In this document: in pieces, positions 23,317 to 36,900 of the stretch
How the letters are laid out: each line of letters starts with the position of its first letter
How positions within the stretch are numbered: the first letter of the stretch is position 1
Assembly: GCF_018691265.1 (NCBI RefSeq)
Contig: NW_024881276.1
Span: 3,596,001-3,660,000 of the forward strand
Reading direction: 5' to 3'
DNA: 64,000 nucleotides
From: Tyto alba
Taxonomy: Eukaryota > Chordata > Aves > Strigiformes > Tytonidae
Made by a program: the position numbers and the translations under genes
Notes under the pieces: model-generated
Seen by the model: only the letters and a program-made list of their open reading frames with translations
What the model was told of the DNA's origin: nothing
Database searches by the model: none

Positions 23317-26300
23317 CACTTTATAAGCTGCTAACTTGTGGAATCAAATAAAAAACTAACAAAGCACATCATGTTCACCTTTATGCTTAGCTCTTAGAGT
23401 CAGTTTGAATCCTTTGGTGGCTGCTGTGTTGCAAACAGCGACCCTGCGAGGTCAGAGGTGTGGGATATGCCCATTTCTGTTTTGGAACTACTAAGATCTG
23501 TGTATATAATTGTATATCTCAAGGAGGCAGAAACCTCAATGCTTCCTTCATTAATTCTGTTTATCACTCGGCTTTCCCCATTAACAGAATGAAACCAAGC
23601 TACTAAACCACTGCATCAGTCTGTAGAGTGTTTTTCTACTAGACCTGTACAGAATTCCCGCAGGACTTGGGCTACCTGAGGTGCACAGTGTATGGACAGG
23701 GAATGAATGAGCGGACAGACCCTTCTGGGAGGAGGCAGGTGGGGAAGGCTTTAAAATACAAGCTCAGTTTTTTCCCCAGTTACAAGTCTGGGGATGGGAT
23801 TAATCCTCCGTTTAGGTTTCTCCAGTCTAGGACTAGGATTCAGACACCTGCAAACTGACATCTACAAGGAGTTGGTTGTCCAGGTTTCCGTTACAGCTAA
23901 TGGAGATTTAGCTAAAGTAATGAGTCAACGACAGAGAGAGAAGACTCATCTCACCTTCAGGTAAACCCATACAGTAAATCTGATAAATCACACTGTAAAC
24001 TGCTTTGATCAGATCTCTGCTCATTACAGTTGAATTTCAGACCCCTAAAACTGTTACAAACACAATGTCTGCTCCCCCTGTTTAGATAAAACCTTTAAAT
24101 CTGGGCAGATTGAAAAGGGCAATGGACTCTAAATAAAACCCATTTTTTTTCACTCCATTCCTCTAATGGAGCTCTGTTAATTTCTCTCCGTGCTTCCCCT
24201 ATACAATTAATTTAAGAATGTCCTTCAGAATAGTTCATTTTTTTTTTTTTTTCCTTCCCAGTTGCTATGCAGCAAACATTTCAGGTGCCCAGAAACAATC
24301 TTTATAACATCTTTAAAATTCAAGTCTTAATTTTCATTCTTCCACCATTAAGACCTAGGACTGGCACGACAAAGCTTATATTGATTTACAAATGGTTATT
24401 AAAAGACTGCTTCCTACCTGGATTACTGAAGATTTTATAAAGTGCTGCCTTCTGTTTCCACCATCTAATTCTTTCAACTCACAAATTGGTATTCAATAAG
24501 AAGCCCTCAAGTGCTACCATGAGGCACTCCTTGCCTAATCAAGAAAGATGACATATATGTGCAGGTGACAGTCTCAGTGAAGACAAGCATATCAGTGTCC
24601 TTTACAATGTCAAATCTGGAGGGAGAAAAAAGTCTATCCACCTACTATAGCCATCATTTTAGGAAGAACTTTCTCACCCTTGTGACAGTCCTCCCCTAAT
24701 TTATTCTGATTTTTAGAAAGTTTTTTAAGAAGAGTCTTCTGAAATCCACAACTTTGCCTGAAAATAATTTGAGAGGTCAGGGCTTTTTTTTTTTTTTTTG
24801 CAGTTTCCCAGTGGAGGGTACTTGATTTTTCTGATTAAACAATAAGTTTTTCACTTGAGGATTACTAGATAGAAAACAAAGGAGGTGGAGGAGAAGCTGA
24901 GTTAAAATCTGTCAGTCAGAGGACAGCTGCTCTATCACAGCCCTGACATCATCAGCAGAGGTGGAAGTGAGGGTTTCTGCCTCTGGGAAGAATCTGAGAA
25001 GGGAATGAACCTTGCCTGAAGTTTAGAAAAAGAATGCTGTTCGGACTTACCTTTGGCAGAGGTTCACATCTGTTGAAGTCCATCCATGATTCACTCCTTC
25101 ATTCCCACAAGAAGAGCACACACTTTTCTAATGGAGAAGGTGAGAGGATGCAGCCCTCTAGGTGTTATTTCCAACTTCAAAGCTGAAGTAATTCCCTGTT
25201 TAGCATGCTGAAGAGTGAGACATGCTTCTCATTCTGAGGTGATTTTCAAAGCTGTAGCTTCCCATATCTATGAGTCAAGCTTTCCTGACACTTCCAAATT
25301 CTCTCATGAACTCAGTCCAGTGTTACTTGCCTTTTTCTCACAACTCAGCTTACTCACCTCCCTGTGTGCAACCAGATCAGCTAACTAACTAACAAACCAG
25401 CCACATCCCTGTTCAGTCCCAGGCTCTACTTCCTTTTCCAGCTCCTACTAGCGCGTATGACCATGAGAGCAGCACCAGCTCTCTTGACGCAAGAGCACTC
25501 AAAGTTCTCCTGGCTGAGTCACTGCTGTCATCGCTCTGTTTAACTGCTCCCTGCGTTAGGCTGCGTCACATTACTTTAGCCGCTTCCATTTCATTTTATC
25601 TGACAAATGTATGTGGTTAAATGTTTTTCTTCCTTTTAGGCAGTTTTTCCTTAGGTTAACAAAGGTTTACTTCTGAAGAATTACTGTAACTGTTCCAGTA
25701 GCTGGAAAAACCTAAGGAGAAGATAGAGTAAACACTATGCAAACATGATAGAGCTAGCTAATTTGTAGCAGGTAACCTCACCACTGAAACTACCAGTACA
25801 GGTATCAGTGGAGGAGCCATTTGTGGCACTGTGCAAAGATCTATCTCTACATCAGAAGGATAAGATTCATCTGCCACTACTTAGGTATCAGTCAAAGATC
25901 CTTAAATTTGGGCTCATAAACTTAGATTACCTTCACAAAGAATAAGGATTAATGAATTTGTCATGATTTAGGTGTCTGTTACAGCTTTAATCTTATTCCA
26001 TAAAGCAGATCAAATCCCCTGGATAATTCAGTCCCATCCTTTTTGATGAGACTGGATCAGTTTTAGTTATCATTTTTAGATGGTAAGCATTAGAAATTAA
26101 TCCCACCCTATTGGCTTGGAATGACTTTTCTAGTAACAACTGACCTGTAGTTATCCATTGAGACATCAGCTTTTGGAAAATAGCCCCATACTTAAACCAA
26201 AGCCTCTTTTGGGTACATCACATGAAGACTATTCAGCACTTCTCCTTCATCTTCATCTCCTTCATCAGCTCCTGAAATTTTTAGTAACCTGTGTTAACTG

Positions 26301-26979
26301 GGTTATTATTTCTGATAAGCATAGTATATAAATTAAGGAGCAAGAAATGTCCCTGCATACTCTGACCTGTAACTATTTTGCTGGTGAGGATGACCGTACA
26401 CAGGTGATGTGCCAGAGAATGTGCTGTTGAGCTCTAGCTCAACTTTAATTCACGCTTCTGTTTATTTTAGGAAGAAAAACACTAGAAACTTATTTTAACA
26501 TTCATTGGGTGTAGGTGGCCAGATGTGGTGGTAGGTGTGTCTGGGACTGCAGGGGTGACCCCTGTGAAAAGACACCAGGGGCTGTCCTGTACCCTATTCC
26601 AGCCAGCTCCAGTGGACCCACAGCAGAAAACAACGGAGCCCAGCAGCAGAGGTGGTGATACCTCTGGGAAAACATATTTAAGGGGGAAGGGGGAGCAGGG
26701 AAATGCTGGATAGAGAGAGGAGGAGGGAGGAAAAAGAGTGAGAAAAAGCTGAGGGAACACCAAAGTTGGAGGAGGAGGAGGAGTTGGAGATGCTCCGTCA
26801 TGGAGCAGAGATTCACTGCAGCCCATGGAGGACTCATTCTGGAGCAGAGAACAAGCGTAAGGAGGAAGGAGCAGTGGAGATGAACTATTCATGTATTGAT
26901 CATAGCCTCCCCAGGTCACCATTCCCCCTGCACCACTCAGGGAGGTAGAGGAGTGTTGTTTTGCCAATTGACAGGGTTA

Positions 26980-27590
26980 ACACAAAGGACACCGACACCA
27001 GGCTAAAGAAACAGGCTTATTTTATTTTAGTTTAAAGCAGCAGAAAGAATAAGCAAGGTAATGCACCTAGTCATTACCACATAAAACTAGCTATAATGAT
27101 TAAGAAAGATCCATCACCAGTTGCCCTCCTACTTTACCATCCCCCCGACCCGTGCACCAGCTGGGGAGCCCCGTCCCAGCCAAGGGTCGCAGAGCCTGTC
27201 CCGGCAGCTGGGAAGTCCCACGCAGGGCGTCCGCTCGTAGGTGGGGTCTGCGTCTGTGCTGGGAGGGGGCCCGGCTGTTATACAGTTTAACAAACAAGTC
27301 TGTACAAAACGCACAGGAGATATCTGGTAGATTGACATGCCTCACTCAGGCATGTCTGGATCTGGTCAGGATCCGGGCACATGTGAGGAGTCTCCGTTTT
27401 TCTTTACATTTGGGATTTATAGTTACTTCCTGTTGTTTACTTATAGTTCCCAGGGATTGTTCCCAGGGTTGCATTTCATGCTGATGAGATGCTGGTTGCT
27501 TCGTGCTGCTGATGAGATGCTGGTTGCTGGTCGGGGGATTCACTCAGAAGTCAACTTTGGTTTGACACCTGTTGTTTGGGCCTTTTTTGT
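26980..27590. mobile_element. Probable ERV LTR fragment, GC-rich, boundaries uncertain
   Basis: Composition and wording (the CACCAGGCTAAAGAAACAGG start, GC-rich centre 27140-27290, two TGATGAGATGCTGGTTGCT direct copies near 27481-27528) resemble a long avian retroviral LTR that I recall from other bird genomes. No coding part is present. Orientation and edges cannot be fixed by eye. Confidence 0.45.
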
Positions 27591-27904
27591 TTCAAGTGTA
27601 AAGTGAAGGAGTGAGGTGGAGCCTGAACAAAGGTGGGGGGAAGCAGGTGTTGTTTCAGTGTTTGTCTTTTTGTTTCTCACCACCCATATCTATTTAAATT
27701 GGCGATAAATTAAAGTTAATTTTCCCCAGGTCAAGTCTGTTTTGCCCACAGTGGTAACTGGTAAGTAATCTCCCTGTCGTTATGTCAATCTATGAGCTTT
27801 CATTCCTGTTTTCTTCCTATTTTCTCTCCCTGTCTCACCAAGTAGAGGGAGTGGGCAAGCCACTGAGTGGGAGTTCACCTGCTAGTTGAAACTAACCCAC
27901 CACA
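27591..27904 (-). mobile_element. ERV LTR fragment, minus orientation
   Basis: Read on the minus strand it opens TGTGGTGGGTTAG and continues with a purine-rich GACAGGGAGAGAAAATA block and CAGACTTGACCTGGGGAAAA, typical of the beginning of an avian LTR family. The 3' part is missing or replaced by the preceding unit, so this is a truncated or nested copy. Confidence 0.5.
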
Positions 27905-29952
27905 ATATTGCACCAAAATATGACTTTTAACTGATTTAGACCACATAGTGCTACAGAAGCAGATGACACTTGCAGCTGGCATACATACTTTTACCTTATC
28001 TCACCTAGAGTTACCAGAACCTGCAAGAGAAATTGCTGAAGAGGTGTTTTTCTTCCAAACCCATCCCTTCTGCTGGGTGGAAGACTAACACTGATCATCC
28101 CCTGTTAGATCAGACCTATGACCATGTGGTTGGGTTTTTGACATGTCCTGTTTGGACAGAAAGAAGATTAGCCAAATCAAGAAAACACTGTGATCAACAG
28201 GTCAATAGAGAAGGCCACTAAATCTGAGAAAGATGTGTCAGTATGATGAAGATGGACTGCTGCCGGGCCTGGGATCTTTCCTATTCAAAAATAAACTGAA
28301 AATGTTTAACACTGTAGATAATATGGGAGGCTTTATGGATTTAGTACTGATAATGCAGAAGACATTACTGTTGTAAGCATGTAACCTAATCTTCGGAGGA
28401 GATTTGTTGTCTTCATTTATCATGTGACTTTGGTCATTTCTCATCCTTTCAACTTTACTATACAAATATTATATTCAGACACATCTCCTGTAGAGACTAC
28501 TACCAGAAGTGTTCAGGATGTCTGGGCTTGACAAAGACTATCAAGGCCTTTCCAGTTGGACTTTGAATGCGATTCGGACTAAATAAGCATTATCACTAAA
28601 ACAAAGGCCGTGTGGTAAGAGGGGATTGTCAGCTTTTGAAGCACAAGAGAGTCACCGAGCAGTTATGTCTAGAAGAACACCACAGGTGTCCTGCCACTGC
28701 TGAGCATAGCATGGTCACCGGGTGTCGTGTTAGAGATGCTCGTACTCGGCTCCCAGAATTGGTCCCAACAGCTCCCCGAACTGAAGTGCCACAGAAACAA
28801 GCAACGTCTCCTGCAAAAACTTACTACCTGTGCTGCACCCGTCTGCGTCTTGTTGGAATTGTATCCCACTGCTGACACAGCAAAGGGCGTATGGGGGAGG
28901 CTGAGGCAATCTCCCAGGGGCAACAGCTCGGTGTGTGCTGCTTTGCAGATAAAAGCAGAGTTGCTGTAACAGAGGGACTGTCCTCATATGGGTGGAAAAG
29001 GTACTAACAACTATTCGATATTTAGGGTTTAAAAAGTACTGTATCTTTTCCAAATATCTCAAAGGAAAAAACTGCACCAACTTGAAAAAAGAGAGGGTAA
29101 ATAGTTAGTAAAAAGACTTGAAAGAAAAAAGAAAAGCAGAACCATCTTGGATAGTATATCTCACAAACTGGAAGGACCAGTCAATGAATGAGGTACTTCT
29201 GAGAAGAAAATTGACCTAACGCAAAACCTCACTACAAAGTAATGATTAGAACATGATAACCCAAGTTTACTAAGAAGTACAAGAAGGCGGAGGAAGAACA
29301 TCATTAATTTACTTCCTTAATATTTCTCACACAATAGACAGCGTATCCTAGACTGAAGAACCAGACCACAATTCTCTGTGAGTCAGAATATAATTGTGAG
29401 TGCATGGGAAAGATACTAAGGTACTCATGCTACTGCTGTATAACCACAGTTTCAGACTGATGCATATCACCTTTCTGAGAATAATCAGATGATTGTCATT
29501 GCAACTTGAAAGACAGAGGAATTCTGAAATGAAGAAATGTCATTTCAGTGGAGATATTTATAGCTGCACAAATCAGGTTCGTCTCTCATTCTTGCCAATG
29601 AAAAGAAATACACTCTGGCAAAGCAACATTCCCCTCACCCTGTTCGTGTTCACCCAAAAACTGTCCGTTTCTATTCAGAGTCAGAACTGAGCGGAGAGTC
29701 ATGTAACTAAAGTATAGATGACTACAGTATGCAGTTTTAATGTCTACTTCAGAAATAAATTCCATCCTTGAAGTGTTGTTTAACATTTGGTGTTTGGAGC
29801 CATAATGTATAAAATGACTGTAACCAAAACCATAACTTAACCTGGTCAGTCAGCCTGCCTGCAAATTCAGCACTGGGCTGCTCCTTGTCAGCACATAAAC
29901 TCTGTTAACAGAATTTATATTTTAGTAAAAAGGTTTAAGAGCCTTAATTCTG
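27905..29952. other. Intergenic sequence, nothing recognised
   Basis: AT-rich with a somewhat GC-richer patch at 28610-28960 that has open frames on both strands but no known motif and no convincing splice-bounded exon. Confidence 0.4.
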
Positions 29953-29954
29953 GC

Positions 29955-30129
29955 AAAATAAAATAAAATAAAATAAAATAATAAAATAAAATAAAATAAA
30001 ATAAAATAAAATAAAATAATAAAATAAAATAAAATAAAATAAAATAAAATAAAATAAAATAAAATAAAATAAAATAAAATAATATAAAATAAAATAAAAT
30101 AAAATAAAATAAAATAAAATAAAATAAAA
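29955..30129. repeat. Long (TAAAA)n pentanucleotide microsatellite
   Basis: About 175 bases of almost perfect AAAAT units, interrupted only by a few shortened or changed units (near 29980, 30018 and 30080). The length suggests an unstable, polymorphic locus. Confidence 0.95.
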
Positions 30130-30438
30130 GCTAGGACCGGGAGTTTATAATGTCTGTAGCTAAAAATCTTTATCTAAACTATCTTAATTTTTCCATTTTT
30201 TAAACAATTTGTTGTACATGGAGAAAAAGAGAAGGGTAAAAAATTAACACTATAATAAACATTCCATTTGGTTGGAGACTGGATTTAGATTTCAAATTGT
30301 GATAGACTCCAACATAGATTATTTCCTGATGAAGAGTTCCAACAAAGAATCCAAGTCCATTCTGCAATTGCTATATTAAGTATGTAATTTTTTTACTTTT
30401 TAAAAAATACTATTTCCATTATTACATGAATTAAACAG

Positions 30439-30977
30439 TGTGGCTTTGATAGAGTTAATTTTCTTCACAATAGCTAGCATACTGCTGTGGTTTGGATTTC
30501 GGATGAGAATGATGTTGATAAGACACTGATGTTTTAGTTGTCAGCAGACAGTGTTTACACTAAGTCAAGGACTTTTCAGGTTCTCACCCCACCCCACCAG
30601 CGTGGAGGCTGGGGGGCACAAGAAGCTGGAAGGGGACACAGCCAGGACAGCTGACCCCAGCTGGATAAAGGGATATTCTATACCGTATGATGTGGTGGTT
30701 AGTGTATAAACTAGGGGGGGAAACTGTCTGGGGCCACTGCTTGGGAACTATCTGGGCATCGGTTAGAGCGTGGTAAGCAATTGCATTGGGCATTACTTGT
30801 TTCATATATTCTAATTATTATTATTATCCATTCATTTTCTGTCCTATCAAACCGTCTTTATCTCAACCCACAAATTTTACTTTTTTTTTTCCCAATTATC
30901 TCCCATATCCCACTGGGGTGGGGGGAGTGAGCAATTGGCTCTGTGGTGTTTAGCTGACGGCCAGGTTAACCACAACA
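30439..30977 (-). mobile_element. Solo ERV LTR, about 540 bp, minus orientation
   Basis: On the minus strand it begins TGTTGTGGTTAACC, has the purine-rich TGGGATATGGGAGATAA block, TTGAGATAAAGACGG, an ATAATAATAA run, then CATCATACGGTATAG, and ends near GAAAATTAACTCTATC. This order matches the LTR at 58050-58635. The flanks AACAG and AAGAG are a possible imperfect 5-bp target duplication. No internal retroviral genes are next to it, so it is a solo LTR. Confidence 0.75.
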
Positions 30978-31158
30978 AAGAGTCTTTATTTGGTAGAAAG
31001 TTTTTCTCCGCAGTATATGCTCGTGTTTGACTTGGAGGTCTCTGACAGATGCAAATCTATAGCATCAGATGTTTCCATATTTGTCTGCTTTGATTCACGG
31101 TCAGAAATAATAGCTCAGAAGCATGAGCTTCGGAGAGAGTTTACTACAATCATATTTT

Positions 31159-32302
31159 ATAGAATCACAGAATGGTTCAGGTTGGAAGGGTCTTTTAAAG
31201 ATCATCTAGTTCAACACCCCCGCCATGGATGGGGATGTCTTCAACTAGATCAGGTTGTTCAAAGACATGTCCAACCTGACCTTCAACACTTCCAGTGATG
31301 GAGCATCCACAACTTCTCTGGGAAACCTGTTCCAGCATCTCACCACCTTCATCATAAAAAATTTCTTCCTTATGTGCAATCTAAATGTACCCTCTTTCAG
31401 TTTAAAACCATTGTCCCTTGTCCTCTCGCTACAGACCCTGGTAAAAAGTCTCTCTCCATCTTTCTTATAAGCCCCTGTTATGTACCTAAAAACCACAATA
31501 AACTCTTCTCAGATCCTGCTCTTCCCCAGGCTGAACAACCCCAACTGTCAGCCTTTCCTCACAGGAGAAGTGTTCCATCCCTCTGATCATCTTTGTGGCC
31601 CTCCTCTGGACTCACTCCAACAGGTCCCTTGTCTTTCTTGTGTTGGGGACCCCAGAGCTGGATGCAGTAGTCCAGTTGGGGTCTCATCAGAGCTGAGTAG
31701 AGAGGCAGAATCACCTCCCTTGACCTGCTGGCCACACTGCTTTTGATGCAGCCCAGGATGTGATTAGTTTTCTGGCCCGCAAGTGCACATTGACAGCTCA
31801 TGTCCAATTTTGCATCCACCTGTATCCTCAGGTCCTTCTCTGCAGGGCTGCTCTCAATCCATTCATCCATCCAAACTTGTATTGATGCTGGGGATTGCCC
31901 CAGCCCAGGTGCAGGACCTTATGCTTGACCTTGTTGAACTTCATGAGGTTCACATGGGTGCACTCCTCAAGCCTGTCAAGTCCTTCTGGACGGCATCCCT
32001 TCCCTCTAGTGAATCAACTGCACCACTCAGCTTGGTATCATCTTCAAACTTGCTGAGGGTGCACTTGATCCCATGATCTATGCTGCTGCTGAAGATGTCA
32101 AATAATACTGGTCCCAGTACGGACCCTTGAGGGACACCACTTGTTACTGGTTTCCACTTGGACATTGACCCACTGACTGTAAATGTTTGGATGAGCCCAT
32201 CCATCCAGTTCCATAGCTAAAAGTCCATCTGTCAAAATAGTATCTCTCCAATCTAGAGTCAAGAATGTTGTGGGGGACCATATCAAAGGCCTTACAAAAC
32301 AG
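31159..32302 (-). mobile_element. CR1 non-LTR retrotransposon, 3' part, minus orientation
   Basis: The plus strand begins AGAATCACAGAATGGTTCAG, the reversed CR1 3' end. Minus-strand frames give reverse transcriptase remnants: [13 protein letters not shown], a catalytic-box relative FEDDTKL (normally FADDTKL), QLDYCIQLWGPQ, and the C-terminal LPREVV-type motif as FPREVVDAPSLEV. Frame breaks occur between the pieces, so the element is dead and truncated at its 5' end, near the AFDMVPHN-like motif. Confidence 0.92.
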
Positions 32303-33299
32303 ATTTACAGAGGGATGAGTTTGGAATGTGTGGGTAGAAATGCCCTGTATAGATAAACCTATATTTTAGAGTTTAATACATGGAATGGCCCGATGCTGTT
32401 ACAGAAAAATTTGCACCTTTTCCTTCCGAAATTAGGATATGTTTTGTCAGTATTTGGGGGGGGAAGAATTAATTCAGAACAAAATGGACACAAATTGAAG
32501 GACACCCAAAAACTGTCTAAGTTATCAATAACTGAGTGCAATCAAGATGCAAAATTAAGCACTCTGAAAGCTAAATGTGGCATTATTTTTTTATGAAGGC
32601 AGTACCTTGCTGCTTTCCAGGCTGTTTCTGTTACTTGGGAAGATTCTCAAAGTGGCCACATGATGGTAGCCTAGGATCAGAGACAAGAAAGCTAAATCAT
32701 AAAAGAAAAGGAAATAGGGTGAAAAATTACTCCTTCTTGTAAACTGAAATCAAAACAAACATCAGGGCCAGTCGCCACCACACAGTGGGGAGCTGAGCCA
32801 TATGTCAGCTTCCAAGTACTGTAATATCCACGATAGGGCTATCTAGTGACCTACTGGATAACCCTACACTGAGATATGCTACGTTTCTGGAGCTCTGCAC
32901 TATTATGAACAAATTTATATCCAGAAAACTTCTGCTTACACTTCCTTTACCATGTGGGGTCAGCATATCATCAGCTGCAGTTGCCTGAAATTTCCACTTT
33001 TCATCTAAAATGCAAACCAGAAGGAGTAAAAGGTTTAAACAATTCTCTTTGTTACAGTCTCAGAGTGTCTTATTCATTAGAAAAACATAGCTTTGACTGT
33101 GTTGCAGTTACCTTAATAAAACAGTTTGGATCCTAGAATATTATTTTGATTTTAGTTTAAAAGTATGATTTTGATTTAACATGAAGCTACATTAGCTCTG
33201 AGAATATAAAGTACACTGAGGCCCTTAGGATTAAGCAACTAGTATGCTGTGTGCCTTGAACACTATAACAATCATTATGGGCTCTGAATTAACACAATA

Positions 33300-33878
33300 G
33301 GTACTGGTTATGGATCTTGACTTGAAACAATAGGTACCAGAGGAAAACTGGTTGGGTTGGGAAGATCGGCCAAGGGAGAGGTGAACGTTAACCAAAGATG
33401 GAGTGAGCATGCGCAGGGATGGAGTTCAATCAGCCAACACAGTGATGAAGACTAACGACGACCACCAGAGGACCCCCGTCCAGTATAACCACGCATGCGT
33501 TAGGGACATTTGCCTATGAGAATAATTTCCAGGAACTAACATGAATATGCTAATCATTGCCGTCCACCCATTCTATTTAAATCAATTGGTAAAGATGACC
33601 AATGATTCCTGTAAAATAGGAATATAGATAAGATGAGGTAACAGAAAGCCAATCATTATTAAGGTCAACTTAAACTTTATGAATTTTGTTGATCTTATGT
33701 AACCATGACTCTGCTGAAAAAGTGTATAAATATGTCGTGCTTTGTACCTGTCGGCGAACCCGTCTTTGGCGGAGTTATCCCCCGTGTTCCCCAGCGCTGG
33801 AATAAAGAAGTGCCTGCTTATCTGCTGGGTGTAGATAAGTTCTATTTGCGATTGCGACCGCTAACAACTGTATGGCAC
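33300..33878 (+). mobile_element. Probable ERV solo LTR with promoter and poly(A) signal
   Basis: A TATAAATA box at 33725-33732 is followed 69 nt later by AATAAA at 33801-33806 and then a GC-mixed tail, the U3-R-U5 pattern of a retroviral LTR. The upstream CGCATGCG-containing stretch and the AATAAAGAAGTGCCTGCTTA wording recall avian LTRs. The left edge is an estimate. The element is followed at once by an A tract. Confidence 0.55.
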
Positions 33879-33907
33879 AAAAAAAAAAAAAAAAAAAAGA
33901 AAAAAAA
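33879..33907. repeat. Poly(A) tract next to an LTR
   Basis: Twenty A, then GA and seven A, directly after the LTR-like sequence. It could be a true retroposition tail or a chance homopolymer. Confidence 0.8.
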
Positions 33908-36900
33908 GGTTTGGGACAACATCAGCTGATTTGGTAGTTTAAGGAGATCTGGTGGTATTTTCAGATTTGAATCAAATTTAGCCAATGGATTCGTAGCCCT
34001 GTTTCTTGGAAGGGTGTAAACTCTGCTTGTATAATTTGAAGCATAACTTGGTTGTGCAAAAAGGTGAAGACAATATTTGTGTTCTACACAAAACATCACT
34101 GGCCCTGAATTCAGCCTAGGGCTCTGGCAATTCTACTACACAGACATGTATATTTGTTGGTGAAATAAATTAAAAAAAAAAAAAAGGTAAAAAAAGCAAA
34201 AACCAGTTCTACGTCATATCCAAGTTGTTAATATTATATGACTTCTGTTTTTGATACTTCACATAAAAGGTGGTAAATTTAAAATAAACTAAGCCAGAGA
34301 AACAAAAGTAAAAATGAATTAAATCTTCTCTTTTGATTATTAACTTCTTGACTATGACAACAATGTTGTTTCTTAGCATAAGCTATGAAGAAGACTAAAT
34401 GCAAATGTTTGAATTCTTATGTTTTTAATTAAAGGTTACAAAGCTAGACATATAAAGCTTGTACAATTAGTCTGGTTTTAAGAAGAATACAGATTGACCC
34501 AAAAAGTCTGTGGTAAAATGTGCTGGTCTAGTAAATGATGATTTTAGACTACTCTGGCATGTAATTCCCCTCCCTTTCATTAAGCAGACCAAATCATCCT
34601 TCGGACTGGACAGCAGTTAAGGGGAACTTTATCTTCAGGATGACTGATTTGGTGAAAACATCCATGTCTAGGTCAAACACTGATTATGATACTCTGACTG
34701 ACAAGACTGGGATGCATATATAGTACCCCAAATCTTCTGCAGGGATGATCTTTGGCCTTTTGTCAATTTTCATGGTCACACATTCCATATAGTTAGTTAA
34801 ATTGCCAATACTGAAATTGATAGTGTATTGTTTACTCTGTACAAATATTGAAGGTTTTAACTTTTCCAACCTATACGAAAAATTTTCACAGCTAAAGAAA
34901 TTCATTTTACAATAAATTAAGGCTTTTATACTAGCCCAGTTTCCTGTATCCTAATTCACTGTAACAGCTAGGTCATGACCTAGCTTCTCCATTACTGGAA
35001 CTTGGAGTTGCGAGAATAATTCTGTTCTGTGAATCTGCAGGGAACAGTTTCAAAAATTACAGAAGCTGAGTAATCACAGAAGTCTCAGCACTATCTTTAT
35101 CCTCTAGCAGGACTCTTTCAATTCCTCTACAGAGCAGCAATCAGAACAACTCATTTTTTCTTCTCTCCCATTTCCTGTTTTATGCAGACAATAATTGTAC
35201 CAGATAAATGCATTGGCCCATAATTCACAAGGTCTCTCAACCTCCCGGACATTATCATAATGCAATTTGTCAAATTAAACTTCTAAGGTAATTGTGGACT
35301 TCTATTTACCTGCTGCGTTCGTATGGCTATGCTTGATGCAAGTATTCTTTTAAGAACTGTAAGTAGCCACATAACATAGCTCTTCTCAGATCATTGTCAC
35401 TACTGTTCCACATGCTCTGGCATGTGTGTGCTTCAGCCCCTCACTTGCTTCAGGGAGGTGTTTCACTTGCTGAAGGGACTTTGGCAAGAAGCAGCATCAG
35501 CTTTGACAGATTGTTTTTTTGTACAGGAAGATAATCAGAAAAAGGCAAATAATTACAATTTAAGTCAAGTCTCATTCCTCTGTGACTGCATTAGAATAGC
35601 TACTGATTATACAGTTTGCTCCATTTCCTTTATTTCTCTCAGTTTCTATCCTAAACCTTGTATCTGTTTTGCCAACCAGACTGCCCCTTTAAAGTGCAGC
35701 TTTACAGTGAACTTTCACCCTTTTGCCATTCATTATTGTGGGGCAAGTATCCCAGACAGGGCAACTTTACAATCAATGGGTGCTGGAAGAGAACATTTTA
35801 AAACTTTTTCCCTCCTTGACAGCTTCCCGAGGAGAGATTTCTACCATTTCATTTGGAAATTCATTGCAAGCCTAAATAGAACTTGAAAACTAGTTGTTCC
35901 ATGAAGTAAGCAAATAACCCAGGGAGGCACAACCAATCCTGCGTGCTGAGGTCAAGGTGGAAATCTCAGGTGAGTGTATCCTGAGCCTTTCCTCAGCTTG
36001 TGGGAGAACCACCAGTAACATGACGCATACCTGATGTAGCTGCATCCAACAAGAAAGGGTGGTGTTCTTTGGATTCTTACAGAGATTTTGAGGGAAGCCA
36101 TTCCAGGTATTTACTTGCCAAATCATGCCTTTCCCACACACACGCTCAGGGTGCAGAAATGCTGATACAAAAGAAAAAGGTAATAAATCGGTGCTTTGCC
36201 TCGCAGCAGCAGACTACCACTTGATGCTTGGGTTTTTTTTCTTTATCTCATCAGTAAACCGAGCAAGAGTAACTTGCATGATGGAATGTCATGAGAACAC
36301 TTGTTTTACAAGGTGTTACAGCTTATCCGGTGCCAGCTTAACATCTTGCCACAGGTGCTACAGAGGCAGAGTTGGTTTGGCTGAATTTTCCCTAGTCTTT
36401 GCAAGATGTCATAAGTAATGAGATTTCCTCAGTGGCCAACGGGTGAATGCACACTAGTCCCAAGATCACCAGTTAGCTTTTGTTCTACCTGCACATAATA
36501 ACATAAAAGCACACTTCATAACCTGATGGTTACCTTTCTGTACGCCATAAACAGTGAAAGAGTGCTGAAAATCTCATTTTCCATAAGACCTGCCAGTTGG
36601 TCTGAAAAATGTGCCAGTTGGTACCTCTACCTTGAACGCTCATCGTGAAAGCCGCCTTGTTTCTATTTTGACAGGCTCACTTATTCCCTGAGGTTAGGTC
36701 ATGATTTTGGGGGTTTTAATTGCAAACAGTTCATATATTTTTTCAGGGAAGACACAGTGAGTGCCATTTATGTGCAAGTTCATCAGTTACCACATCTTGG
36801 AGCTAAATTAAATACTAAAGTCTGAACCAAATACGAGGACAAGTTCTTCCTCTGTCATTCCTAACAAAGAAAACATCCCTAGTTTTATTCTGCGTGATCC

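Larger units (their letters stand above)
15583..26950. other. Intergenic AT-rich sequence between genes A and B, left part
   Basis: I see no supported exon, RNA gene or dated transposon here. It holds simple runs (A at 16569-16590, A at 17580-17593, T at 18308-18321 and 24238-24253), an AAAC repeat and a TA repeat. Because A points left and B points right, this stretch includes the 5' flank of gene A and is where its promoter should be. Confidence 0.5.

Noticed and set aside
26482..26967. 161-codon minus-strand open frame
   Set aside because: Pro/Ser/Leu-rich translation of a purine-rich, partly repetitive stretch next to an LTR; two overlapping frames are equally open and there are no splice sites or domains.
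35422..35886. 154-codon plus-strand open frame
   Set aside because: No domain, no signal of splicing and no similarity that I recognise; low-information AT-rich frame.
36255..36354. Cysteine-rich segment after a strong acceptor (contains ECHENTCFTRC), considered as the first D1 exon of gene B
   Set aside because: The resemblance to human CSF2RA is short, the donor (GTGCTA) is weak, and its end phase (2) does not fit the expected next exon.
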